The translations under genes and the position numbers were made by a program. 64,000 nt of DNA. Source: Ciceribacter sp. L1K22. Lineage in GTDB: Bacteria > Pseudomonadota > Alphaproteobacteria > Rhizobiales > Rhizobiaceae. Below the pieces are notes generated by a model. The model did no database searches, was not told where the DNA came from, and saw only the letters and a program-made list of their open reading frames with translations. Positions 17,265 to 25,363 of the stretch are shown here, in pieces. Where the stretch lies: assembly GCF_017599385.1 (NCBI RefSeq), contig NZ_JAGFPK010000001.1, positions 436,177-500,176 of the forward strand. The letters are read 5' to 3'. Position 1 is the first letter of the stretch. Each line of letters begins with the position of its first letter.

Positions 17265-17450
17265 TTCGGTTCCGCTGACTGATAGAGCTTTCGGCCTGCC
17301 CACCACCCGCAGCGCTCGCTAGAGACAGTTTTGCGGCCCACCTCTACGAGTTTTGTTTGTCTTCGGACGCGGGTTTGATAGAAATTGGCCTAGCATAAAG
17401 TTATCGCCCGTTTTGGTTAACGGGTTCTGAACAGGGCATCGGCGTTCTGC

Positions 17451-18455
17451 ATGACAAGCAAGAAAAGACCCAGGGTTTACATCACCCGGAAACTGCCTGA
17501 TGCAGTTGAGACCCGGATGCGCGAGTTGTTCGATGCCGAACTGAATATCGACGACGTCCCCCGCACCCAGCCTCAACTGGTGCAAGCGGTAAAGACAGCC
17601 GACGTACTCGTGCCGACGGTGACAGATCGTATCGATGCAGCGCTTATCGAGCAGGCCGGGCCGCAGCTGAAGCTGATCGCGAGCTTCTCGAACGGCTTTG
17701 ATCACATCGATGTGGACGCGGCCGCACGGCGCGGGATCACCGTTACCAATACTCCCAACGTCCTGACGGAAGACACCGCCGATATGACAATGGCGCTGAT
17801 TCTGGCGGTTCCTCGCCGTCTTGCTGAAGGCTCGCGGGTGCTGACCGAAAAGCCGGGCGCCTGGGCCGGCTGGTCTCCAACCTGGATGCTGGGACGCCGG
17901 ATATGGGGCAAACGCATCGGCATCATTGGAATGGGGCGTATTGGCACTGCCGTTGCGCGTCGCGCCAAGGCGTTCGGGCTCTCCATCCACTATCACAACC
18001 GCAAGCGCATCAATCCGGCGACTGAGGAAGAGCTTGAAGCGACGTACTGGGACAGTCTCGATCAGATGTTGGCGCGGGTCGACATCGTTTCGGTGAATTG
18101 TCCATCGACGCCGGCCACCTACCACCTTATGTCGGCTCGCCGCCTGGCCCTGATGCAGCCTACGAGTTATATCGTGAACACGGCCCGTGGCGGGATCATC
18201 GACGAGATGGCTCTCATCAACTGCCTTCGCGAGGGAAGGATCGCCGGAGCCGGACTCGATGTCTTCGAGAACGAACCAGCGGTCAATCCGAAGCTCGTAA
18301 AGCTGGCGGAGCAGGGAAAAGTTGTACTCTTGCCGCATATGGGGTCGGCCACGATCGAGGGCCGGATCGATATGGGCGACAAGGTGATCATAAACATACG
18401 CACCTTTTTTGACGGCCATCGCCCCCCGAACCGGGTATTACCAGGCAGGACCTAG
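17451..18455 (+). CDS. D-isomer specific 2-hydroxyacid dehydrogenase (glyoxylate/hydroxypyruvate reductase type)
   Basis: 334 residues. The Rossmann motif GIIGMGRIGTAVARRAKAFG lies near residue 158. The catalytic Arg is in NTARGGIID, the Glu in FENEPAVN and the His in LLPHMGSAT, so the triad is complete. The absence of a C-terminal ACT domain excludes full SerA. It reduces a 2-keto acid such as glyoxylate or hydroxypyruvate with NAD(P)H in the cytoplasm; the exact substrate is inferred. It is convergent with the GNAT gene, overlapping by four bases. Confidence 0.87.
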   Translation: MTSKKRPRVYITRKLPDAVETRMRELFDAELNIDDVPRTQPQLVQAVKTADVLVPTVTDRIDAALIEQAGPQLKLIASFSNGFDHIDVDAAARRGITVTNTPNVLTEDTADMTMALILAVPRRLAEGSRVLTEKPGAWAGWSPTWMLGRRIWGKRIGIIGMGRIGTAVARRAKAFGLSIHYHNRKRINPATEEELEATYWDSLDQMLARVDIVSVNCPSTPATYHLMSARRLALMQPTSYIVNTARGGIIDEMALINCLREGRIAGAGLDVFENEPAVNPKLVKLAEQGKVVLLPHMGSATIEGRIDMGDKVIINIRTFFDGHRPPNRVLPGRT

Positions 18456-18937
18456 TCCCAGGACACGCGCTTGCGCATTTCGATGAATGTCGTGCGGTCA
18501 AAGCCTCTATGCCGGCCTTCGCTGAAGAGTTCGAATCCCATCGATCTAAAACGCCTGTGGTTGTCTGTAAGCTCGATTCTCGTTTCGAGTCGAAGCTGGC
18601 GATAACCGATGGATCGCGCCAGATCGTCAGCCCGTCCCATCAACCGTGTGCCGATACCGCGGTTTTGGTGCGACGGCGCGACGGCGAGCTTGCCTATATA
18701 AAGACAGCTCGGGGGTTCCGGCCGACAAAAAATGCAGCCTATCAGCTCATCATCTTCTCTTGCTACAAAGCCGATCTCCTGTCTGGCCTTTTCCCGAAGC
18801 GACTGAGGCGTCATCGAAAGAGCCGAGGACGGCGGATCGATGATCCCATTCATGTAGGAAAACGAACCTAGGATAAGCTCGAATAGCTCCTCCCAGCGGT
18901 CAAAAGAGAGGCCGATCGCAACGATATCTTCGTCCAT
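18452..18937 (-). CDS. GNAT family N-acetyltransferase
   Basis: 161 residues. The acetyl-CoA binding motif A is LYIGKLAVAPSHQNRGIGTRLMGRA (Q/R-x-x-G-x-G/A inside QNRGIGT) with the usual beta strand before it. It transfers an acetyl group from acetyl-CoA to an amine; the target is not predictable. It lies 5 bases after moeB on the same strand and so is probably the last gene of recF-moeB-GNAT. Confidence 0.8.
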   Translation of the reverse strand: MDEDIVAIGLSFDRWEELFELILGSFSYMNGIIDPPSSALSMTPQSLREKARQEIGFVAREDDELIGCIFCRPEPPSCLYIGKLAVAPSHQNRGIGTRLMGRADDLARSIGYRQLRLETRIELTDNHRRFRSMGFELFSEGRHRGFDRTTFIEMRKRVSWD

Positions 18938-18942
18938 GAAGA

Positions 18943-19695
18943 TTAGCGTCTCCGTCGATACCTGATGGTATCAAATCGCGCGGAAAGGGAGTCATAGAGC
19001 AGAAGTCGGCCGATCAGCGGTTCGCCGGTCGCGGTAATAAGCTTGAGAGTTTCCATCGCCATCAGCGTCCCTATGACACCGGTCAGTGCACCGATGACGC
19101 CGGTCTCGGCGCAGGACGGCACCAGCCCCACCGGTGGTGGCTCCGGGAAGATATCACGGTAACCGGGGAGAAGGTCGCCGCTATCGTCATGTTCATAGGG
19201 CTTGAGCACTGTGAGCGACCCGTCAAACCGGCCGACAGCTCCTGTGACCAGCGGCTTTCTCGCTGTTTCCGCAAGGTCAGCCGCCAGAAAGCGCGTTTCA
19301 AAGTTGTCCGAACCGTCAACGATAATGTGGAAGCGTGCGAGATGCAGCTCTGCCCACTCTTTCGTGAAACGTTCGTGGAAACGCTCCGTGCGAACATGCG
19401 GATTGATTCGGCCTATTGTCCTGGCGGCGCTCTCTGACTTTTCGTGGCCGATGGTGCCGGTGTCATGAATGACCTGTCGCTGCAGATTGGATAGCGACAC
19501 TGCGTCATCGTCGATGATGCCGATCGTGCCGACGCCGGCGGCCGCCAGATAGAGAAGTATGGGGGCTCCCAAACCGCCTGCGCCGATCACCAGCACTCGC
19601 GCAGCTTTGAGTCGCTGTTGGCCTTCGCCACCGATTTCGGGCAGCAGGATATGGCGCTGGTATCGGGCAATCTCGTCGGGTGTCAGAGGGTTCAT
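18943..19695 (-). CDS. moeB: Molybdopterin-synthase adenylyltransferase MoeB / ThiF family, without zinc cysteines
   Basis: 250 residues of the E1-like family. It activates the C-terminus of MoaD (or ThiS) by adenylation. The nucleotide loop is VLVIGAGGLGAPILLYLAAAG near residue 34, followed by DDDAVSLSNLQRQ with the conserved Asp/Arg/Gln, and the Cys loop VPSCAETGV near 183. The zinc-binding CxxC pairs of E. coli MoeB are absent: the first position reads PGYRDIFPEPP and the C-terminus ends RYRRRR. The protein contains one cysteine only. No rhodanese domain is fused. The ATG at 19695 is chosen over a GTG at 19701. Confidence 0.87.
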   Translation of the reverse strand: MNPLTPDEIARYQRHILLPEIGGEGQQRLKAARVLVIGAGGLGAPILLYLAAAGVGTIGIIDDDAVSLSNLQRQVIHDTGTIGHEKSESAARTIGRINPHVRTERFHERFTKEWAELHLARFHIIVDGSDNFETRFLAADLAETARKPLVTGAVGRFDGSLTVLKPYEHDDSGDLLPGYRDIFPEPPPVGLVPSCAETGVIGALTGVIGTLMAMETLKLITATGEPLIGRLLLYDSLSARFDTIRYRRRR

Positions 19696-19735
19696 CTGCA
19701 CAGTCGTCCTGTGAGGGATGCGGGTGAGCTGATCT

Positions 19736-20863
19736 TCATAAAGATGTTATCGATCCGTGATCGACGTTCAAGAACTGTGCTCGGTCCCCCAACGCTGAAA
19801 ACATCGATGCATCGGTGCCGGTCATAAAGGCTTGCCCGCCAATAGAGTCGATCCGATCGAAAAGCGCAGCGCGGCGATTTTCGTCGAGATGCGCGGCGAT
19901 CTCGTCCAGCAGCAACAGCGGCGCATGGCCGGTCAGGTTGGAGACGAGGCGCGCATGCGCGAGAACGAGCCCGACCAGAAGTGCCTTTTGCTCGCCCGTC
20001 GAGCATCGCTCGGCCTCCATGTCCTTCTCGGCATGCCGAACCAGCAGATCGACACGGTGAGGTCCCTCCAGAGTACGCCCGGCAGCCGCGTCGCGATACC
20101 GCCCCTCAAGCAGCATCTCCGCGTAGAGATCCTCAAGGTCGACCGCCGGCCGGCCGGATTGCCCGTCCATGAATCCATTCAGTTCCAGACGTGCTGAGGG
20201 AAAAGCCTCTCCTCCCGGCTCCGACTCGATTAATGTCACCAGCAGGCCGAGAACCTCTTGGCGCGCGAGTGCCATGGCAATCCCGAGCCCTGCCATCTGC
20301 CTCTCGATTCCGGTCATCCACGCGGGATCGAATCGGCCTTCGCTGAGAAGACGATTGCGTCCCCGCATAGAACGTTCGAAGTCGCTGGCGCGCCTGCCGT
20401 GGGCCGGATCGATGGATAGGACAAGCCGGTCGAGAAAGCGTCGCCGATCGGCCGAAGAGCCCGTGAAAAGACCATCCATGGCGGGTGTCAGCCAGAGAAG
20501 CCGGGCGTGGTCTGTCAGTTCGTCCACGGAGCGCGCGGCAGTGCCGTTGATGATCACTCGTCGGGTTTGGCCTTCCTCTCCCGCCTCTGTGCCAATGCCG
20601 ATCTCGACATCACCTTCCATTCCGTCCAATGCCGCAAAGATGCTAAACACCCCAGCGCCAGCCACATTGGCAACATCGGCTAGAACGGCGGTCCGCAGTC
20701 CTCTGCCCGGCGACAGGTAGGAAACGGCCTCCATAAGATTGGTTTTTCCGGCACCGTTCGCGCCCGTGAGCACGACGTGTCGATCGTCCAGCGACAAAGA
20801 GACATGTTTGTAATTGCGGAAATCCGTCAGCTTCAGCCGTTGGATCGAAACCTTGTGTGTCAT
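19736..20863 (-). CDS. recF: DNA replication and repair protein RecF
   Basis: 375 residues of the SMC-like ATPase family. Walker A GANGAGKTNLMEAVSYLSPG lies near residue 35, the signature segment STGEQKALLVGLVLAHARL near 292 and Walker B HAPLLLLDEIAAHLD near 322. It loads RecA at single-strand gaps during recombinational repair. Unlike in E. coli it is not beside dnaA-dnaN, which is usual in rhizobia. It heads the minus-strand group recF-moeB-GNAT and is divergent from a small membrane protein gene. Confidence 0.95.
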   Translation of the reverse strand: MTHKVSIQRLKLTDFRNYKHVSLSLDDRHVVLTGANGAGKTNLMEAVSYLSPGRGLRTAVLADVANVAGAGVFSIFAALDGMEGDVEIGIGTEAGEEGQTRRVIINGTAARSVDELTDHARLLWLTPAMDGLFTGSSADRRRFLDRLVLSIDPAHGRRASDFERSMRGRNRLLSEGRFDPAWMTGIERQMAGLGIAMALARQEVLGLLVTLIESEPGGEAFPSARLELNGFMDGQSGRPAVDLEDLYAEMLLEGRYRDAAAGRTLEGPHRVDLLVRHAEKDMEAERCSTGEQKALLVGLVLAHARLVSNLTGHAPLLLLDEIAAHLDENRRAALFDRIDSIGGQAFMTGTDASMFSALGDRAQFLNVDHGSITSL

Positions 20864-21010
20864 GATGAATCGCGGTTGCCTCTTGAAGCACGTAGGCCGT
20901 CTGCTTGCCTAAGGCAAGACATTGGGTCGCAGGACTACGTTGCCCGGCATCCATCGACGTAGCGGGTAATTCCTGTCAGACTAGGGATCGACAACCTCGG
21001 TTGAGCTGCC

Positions 21011-21301
21011 ATGACACGCGACCCTAATGTAGAGCTAACGCCCGAAGAAGCGCGCCGTGACCACTGGGAGATGCTACGCTTTCTTGCGACCAACGCCGGA
21101 TTCGGATTTTTCCTTGGTCTGGGCGTGTCAGCAATGCTCTTCTTCTTTGACATTGGTGGTTTGGGGACCCATCTCGGCAGAGCGCGCGAGCCGATTCTGC
21201 CTGCGGTTCTGATTTCCATACCGCTTGCCCTCACCTTCGGCGCCGCCGTCACGGCATCGGCCATAATGCTGATGCCTTACAAAAAGAAGAAACAGCGGTA
21301 G
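21011..21301 (+). CDS. Small two-helix membrane protein
   Basis: 96 residues: a soluble N-terminus of about 30 residues, membrane helix 1 (GFGFFLGLGVSAMLFFF), a short loop, membrane helix 2 (ILPAVLISIPLALTFGAAVTA) and a basic tail KKKKQR facing the cytoplasm. I do not recognise a named family. It precedes slyX by 14 bases and is probably cotranscribed with it. Confidence 0.72.
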   Translation: MTRDPNVELTPEEARRDHWEMLRFLATNAGFGFFLGLGVSAMLFFFDIGGLGTHLGRAREPILPAVLISIPLALTFGAAVTASAIMLMPYKKKKQR

Positions 21302-21315
21302 CGGAGAACAGTTAC

Positions 21316-21519
21316 ATGGACAATGATCGGCTGATACGGCTTGAGGAGACGGTCGCCTACCAAGCCAAGATCATAGACGAGCTTTCGGATCAGTTAGCCG
21401 AGCAGTGGAAGGTCGTCGAACAGACGCGAAGCAAGTTGGACCGCCTGACGGAGCGTTTTCTGACGCTTGAGGAAAACAGTTTGGATGCGCCCGCGATCAC
21501 CAGGCCTCCACACTATTGA
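21316..21519 (+). CDS. slyX: SlyX family protein
   Basis: 67 residues: a single coiled coil (RLIRLEETVAYQAKIIDEL...) and the conserved C-terminal PPHY that marks the SlyX family. Its biochemical role is unknown. The ATG at 21316 has GGAGAA upstream, nine bases before the start. Confidence 0.9.
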   Translation: MDNDRLIRLEETVAYQAKIIDELSDQLAEQWKVVEQTRSKLDRLTERFLTLEENSLDAPAITRPPHY

Positions 21520-21527
21520 GTACAAAC

Positions 21528-21554
21528 GAAGCCGGCGGGATTTGCGCCGGCTTC
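21528..21554. terminator. Hairpin between slyX and dnaJ
   Basis: Perfect 10-bp stem GAAGCCGGCG / CGCCGGCTTC with loop GGATTTG, placed between the convergent ends of slyX and dnaJ. There is no strong T run, so it is a likely but not certain terminator in both directions. Confidence 0.65.
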
Positions 21555-21563
21555 GGAGGCAGC

Positions 21564-22715
21564 TCATTCGCTGAGCGTGTCGAAGAAGTCCTTCATCCGC
21601 GAGAAGAAGCCCGTCGATTCGGGGTTGTTTTCTTTGGACGAAATCTGCTCGAATTCTTGAAGCAGTTCCCTCTGCCGCTTGGTCAGCTTCTGAGGCGTTT
21701 CGATACGGATCTGTACATAGAGATCACCGGTTTGCGCGGACCGCAACACTGGCATACCCTTGCCTTTCAACCGGAACTGGCGACCGGTCTGAGTGCCTTC
21801 CGGCACCGTCACACGCGACTTCGTTCCATCGAGCGTAGCCACATCAAAGGTGCCACCAAGTGCCGCCGTGGTCATCGAGATCGGCACCGAGCAATAAAGA
21901 TCCGCGCCGTCGCGCTGGAAGAACTCATGCGGCTTGACGGACAGGAAGATATAGAGATCACCCGCCGGGCCACCTCGCAGTCCCGCTTCCCCTTCACCTT
22001 GAAGACGAATTCTGGTCCCGTCGTCGATACCCGCCGGGATATTCACCGACAGCGACCGTTCCTCCGTCACGCGGCCCTGGCCATGACATTTTGTGCAGGG
22101 GTCAGAGATTGTCTGGCCTCGTCCGTGACAGGTCGGACATGTCCGCTCGATTGAGAAGAAACCCTGAGCGGCCCGAACACGTCCGGACCCTTGGCACGTC
22201 GCGCAGGTCGTAGGCTTTGTGCCCGGTTTCGCACCGGACCCTGTGCAAACGTCGCAAGTGATCGACGTAGGCACACGGATTTGAGCCGTCTTGCCGCTGA
22301 ACGATTCCTCGAGCGAGATTTCCATATTGTATCGAAGGTCGGCGCCACGTTCCCGACCGCCCGTGGAGCGCTGACGGCCACCGCGGGCGCCGCCCATCAT
22401 CTCGCCGAAAATGTCTTCGAAGATGTCAGAAAAGCCTCCGCCGCCGAAACCGCCACCCTGGAAACCACCTCCGCCACCCATGCCACCCTGCTCGAACGCA
22501 GCGTGGCCGAACCGGTCATAGGCCGCACGCTTCTGGGGGTCCTTCAGTGTCTCGTAAGCCTCGTTGATTTCCTTGAACTTCTTCTCGGCATTAGCGTCGT
22601 CTGGATTCTTGTCAGGATGATATTTCATCGCCAATTTGCGGAAGGCGCTTTTCAGCTCCTTCTCGTCGGCGGTCCGGGCGACCCCCAGGGTCTCATAGAA
22701 ATCTGCTTTTGCCAT
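21564..22715 (-). CDS. dnaJ: Chaperone DnaJ (Hsp40, type I)
   Basis: 383 residues. The J domain (1-70) has the HPD motif (KYHPDKNP); a Gly/Phe-rich region (about 75-130) follows; four CxxCxGxG zinc repeats lie in 145-215 (first one [10 protein letters not shown]); then come two beta-sandwich substrate domains. It delivers unfolded proteins to DnaK and stimulates its ATPase. It lies only 4 bases after an exported unknown protein that separates it from dnaK. Confidence 0.97.
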   Translation of the reverse strand: MAKADFYETLGVARTADEKELKSAFRKLAMKYHPDKNPDDANAEKKFKEINEAYETLKDPQKRAAYDRFGHAAFEQGGMGGGGGFQGGGFGGGGFSDIFEDIFGEMMGGARGGRQRSTGGRERGADLRYNMEISLEESFSGKTAQIRVPTSITCDVCTGSGAKPGTKPTTCATCQGSGRVRAAQGFFSIERTCPTCHGRGQTISDPCTKCHGQGRVTEERSLSVNIPAGIDDGTRIRLQGEGEAGLRGGPAGDLYIFLSVKPHEFFQRDGADLYCSVPISMTTAALGGTFDVATLDGTKSRVTVPEGTQTGRQFRLKGKGMPVLRSAQTGDLYVQIRIETPQKLTKRQRELLQEFEQISSKENNPESTGFFSRMKDFFDTLSE

Positions 22716-22719
22716 GGTC

Positions 22720-23187
22720 CTACAAAGCTCTCAAAGCTTTCTCCAAGCCACTATGGCTGCCATTCTTCTGGCGATTTAACGTTTCGCACCCCTGCATGTC
22801 CTTGACGAAATCCGCAGCTGCGGCCCGTGCATCCGCGACAAGGAGTTTTCGTGCTTCGCCGCTATGCGCGAGAGCTTCAACGACGGACGCAGCAACGAAA
22901 CCCAAGGAATGAGCGGCCATGTCGCAACTGCTGACGGCTTCCCCCCGATCTCGCTTGTTCAAGGCCGCTTCAATAAGTTTGCCAAGTGACGCGACGGATT
23001 TTCGCAGTGTCTTGCCATCTTTTGCCGTCACGGCAGCCGTCACGCGGCCTTCCTCCGCGGCGACAACGCGAAAAGTCTCGCGATCACTTGCCAAGGCGGA
23101 GGAAAAGCTTGACGTCGTAAGGAAGAGGGCTGGCCCAAGGACCAGCCACAGAGAGTTTGAACGCGACCGAACAGGGCGGCTTTTCAT
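22720..23187 (-). CDS. Hypothetical exported protein between dnaK and dnaJ
   Basis: 155 residues. The ATG at 23187 overlaps the dnaK stop codon (TGATG), so translation is coupled to dnaK. After an arginine-rich start, a hydrophobic stretch ([23 protein letters not shown]) looks like a signal peptide. The mature part is alanine-rich and helical with two Cys ([12 protein letters not shown] and [10 protein letters not shown]) that could form a periplasmic disulfide. I recognise no domain. Its place inside a heat-shock operon implies co-induction with the chaperones, but whether it works with them is unknown. Confidence 0.75.
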   Translation of the reverse strand: MKSRPVRSRSNSLWLVLGPALFLTTSSFSSALASDRETFRVVAAEEGRVTAAVTAKDGKTLRKSVASLGKLIEAALNKRDRGEAVSSCDMAAHSLGFVAASVVEALAHSGEARKLLVADARAAAADFVKDMQGCETLNRQKNGSHSGLEKALRAL

Positions 23188-25094
23188 CAAGCCGACTTCT
23201 TCGTGTCTTCGTCCTTCACTTCCTCATAGTCCGCATCGACGACGTTATCATCGCCTGCCGGGGACTCCGAACCACCCTCAGCTTGCTGGGCTTCATAGAT
23301 TGCCTGGCCAAGCTTCATCGATACTTCCATCAGCGACTGCGTCTTCGCCTGGATGTCGTCAGCATCTGGTTCGGCGACTTCAACCGCCGCACGCAGCGCA
23401 GCCACCGCATCTTCGATCGCCTTGCGGTCAGCTTCAGACACCTTGTCACCGTAGTCCTTCAGTGACTTTTCGGTGGAGTGAATCAGGCTTTCCGCATGGT
23501 TCTTGGCTTCCACGGCAGCGCGACGCTTCTTGTCTTCGTCGGCATGCGCTTCGGCATCCTTCACCATCTTCTCGATATCGGCGTCGGAAAGACCACCAGA
23601 AGCCTGGATTCGGATCTGCTGTTCCTTACCCGTGCCCTTGTCTTTAGCCGAAACCTGAACGATGCCGTTCGCGTCGATATCGAAAGTGACTTCGATCTGC
23701 GGAACGCCACGGGGTGCCGGCGGCAGGCCGACCAGGTCGAACTGGCCGAGCAGCTTATTGTCCGCGGCCATTTCGCGCTCGCCCTGCGAGACCCGGATCG
23801 TCACGGCCTGCTGGTTGTCGTCGGCGGTCGAGAACACTTGGCTCTTCTTCGTCGGGATCGTCGTGTTGCGATCGATCAGACGGGTGAAGACGCCACCCAG
23901 CGTTTCGATACCAAGCGACAGCGGCGTGACATCGAGCAGCAGCACATCCTTGACGTCGCCCTGCAGAACACCGGCCTGGATGGCCGCACCGAGTGCCACG
24001 ACTTCATCCGGGTTCACGCCCTTGTGCGGCTCTTTGCCGAACAACTGCTTGACGACTTCCTGTACCTTCGGCATGCGGCTCATGCCACCGACTAGAACAA
24101 CTTCGTCGATTTCGCTCGGAGAGACGCCCGCGTCCTTGAGGGCGGCCTTGCACGGTGCGACAGTCCGCTGGATCAGGTCATCCACCAGGCTTTCAAACTT
24201 GGCGCGGGTAAGCTTCAGCGTGAGGTGCTTCGGACCGGACGCATCAGCCGTGATGAACGGCAGGTTGATTTCTGTCTGCTGAGACGAAGACAGTTCGATC
24301 TTCGCCTTTTCAGCAGCTTCCTTGAGCCGCTGAAGCGCGAGCTTGTCGGTCTTCAGGTCGATACCATTGTCCTTCTTGAATTCGGCTGCGAGATACTCGA
24401 CGAGACGCATGTCGAAATCTTCACCACCAAGGAAGGTATCGCCATTGGTCGACTTCACTTCGAAGACGCCATCACCGATTTCCAGGACCGAGATATCGAA
24501 CGTACCACCACCAAGGTCGTAAACTGCGATGGTCTTGCCATCCTTCTTGTCCAGACCGTAGGCAAGAGCGGCGGCAGTCGGCTCGTTGATGATGCGCAGC
24601 ACTTCAAGACCCGCGATGCGACCTGCGTCTTTCGTCGCTTGGCGCTGTGCGTCGTTGAAGTAGGCAGGAACCGTGATAACAGCCTTCTCGACCTTCTCGC
24701 CAAGATAGGCTTCCGCCGTTTCCTTCATCTTCTGCAGCACCATCGCCGAAATCTGCGACGGAGAATACTTCTTGCCCTGTGCCTCGACCCAGGCATCGCC
24801 GTTGTCGCCCTTGACGATATGGAAGGGGACGAGACCCTTGTCCTTCTCAACCGTCGGATCTTCATGGCGGCGGCCGATCAGGCGCTTCACTGCGAAGAGA
24901 GTATTGGTCGGGTTGGTGACTGCCTGACGCTTGGCCGGCTGGCCGACGAGACGTTCGCCGTCGTCACTGAAGGCAACCATGGACGGTGTGGTCCGCGCAC
25001 CTTCCGAGTTCTCGATCACTTTCGCGTCCTTGCCATCCATGACGGCGACGCAGGAATTGGTCGTTCCGAGGTCGATACCGATTACTTTAGCCAT
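23187..25094 (-). CDS. dnaK: Chaperone DnaK (Hsp70)
   Basis: 635 residues. The ATPase domain starts [20 protein letters not shown]; phosphate loops include [15 protein letters not shown], and [14 protein letters not shown] is also present. The linker [12 protein letters not shown] leads to the substrate-binding domain, and a helical lid ends in an acidic tail. It folds and protects proteins together with DnaJ and GrpE. The ATG at 25094 follows AAGGAGAG; an open frame 15 codons longer lacks family similarity. An RpoH-type promoter lies about 110-140 bases upstream. Confidence 0.98.
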   Translation of the reverse strand: MAKVIGIDLGTTNSCVAVMDGKDAKVIENSEGARTTPSMVAFSDDGERLVGQPAKRQAVTNPTNTLFAVKRLIGRRHEDPTVEKDKGLVPFHIVKGDNGDAWVEAQGKKYSPSQISAMVLQKMKETAEAYLGEKVEKAVITVPAYFNDAQRQATKDAGRIAGLEVLRIINEPTAAALAYGLDKKDGKTIAVYDLGGGTFDISVLEIGDGVFEVKSTNGDTFLGGEDFDMRLVEYLAAEFKKDNGIDLKTDKLALQRLKEAAEKAKIELSSSQQTEINLPFITADASGPKHLTLKLTRAKFESLVDDLIQRTVAPCKAALKDAGVSPSEIDEVVLVGGMSRMPKVQEVVKQLFGKEPHKGVNPDEVVALGAAIQAGVLQGDVKDVLLLDVTPLSLGIETLGGVFTRLIDRNTTIPTKKSQVFSTADDNQQAVTIRVSQGEREMAADNKLLGQFDLVGLPPAPRGVPQIEVTFDIDANGIVQVSAKDKGTGKEQQIRIQASGGLSDADIEKMVKDAEAHADEDKKRRAAVEAKNHAESLIHSTEKSLKDYGDKVSEADRKAIEDAVAALRAAVEVAEPDADDIQAKTQSLMEVSMKLGQAIYEAQQAEGGSESPAGDDNVVDADYEEVKDEDTKKSA

Positions 25095-25205
25095 GTCATT
25101 CTCTCCTTGAAGCAGACCGTCGGAACCCGGATCAGGCATTCCATTGACGGCCCCTTGACGTGGATTGTCTTAAGGTCTCGCAGCGAAGGCTGCTCGTATG
25201 CGGCG

Positions 25206-25236
25206 TATATAAGAAGCGCGTTTTCCGACTGCAAGG
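25206..25236 (-). promoter_or_regulatory. Heat-shock (RpoH) promoter of dnaK
   Basis: On the minus strand CCTTGCA (-35 region, 25230-25236) and CTTATATA (-10 region, 25206-25213) are separated so that CTTG is followed by 18 bases and then CTTATAT. This fits the alphaproteobacterial sigma-32 pattern CTTG-N17/18-CYTATnT. The transcript would carry a leader of roughly 100 bases before the dnaK ATG. Confidence 0.75.
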
Positions 25237-25363
25237 CTCCTTGTGGACCTCGCGTCGGGAAAACACGGCCACTCAAACTTTGACAGCGTTCGGTAGTCCG
25301 GATGTCACACGCCGCAACAAACCATGCATTTCCGATCTTGCTCCGACCTGTTGAAGCGGGGTG

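Noticed and set aside
17319..18419. 366-codon open frame opposite to the 2-hydroxyacid dehydrogenase gene
   Set aside because: The dehydrogenase has its complete catalytic triad; the antisense frame is a shadow.
24225..25283. Long open frame on the strand opposite to dnaK (352 codons)
   Set aside because: dnaK is certain, and the antisense frame is open only because of its codon bias; no domain and no ribosome binding site.
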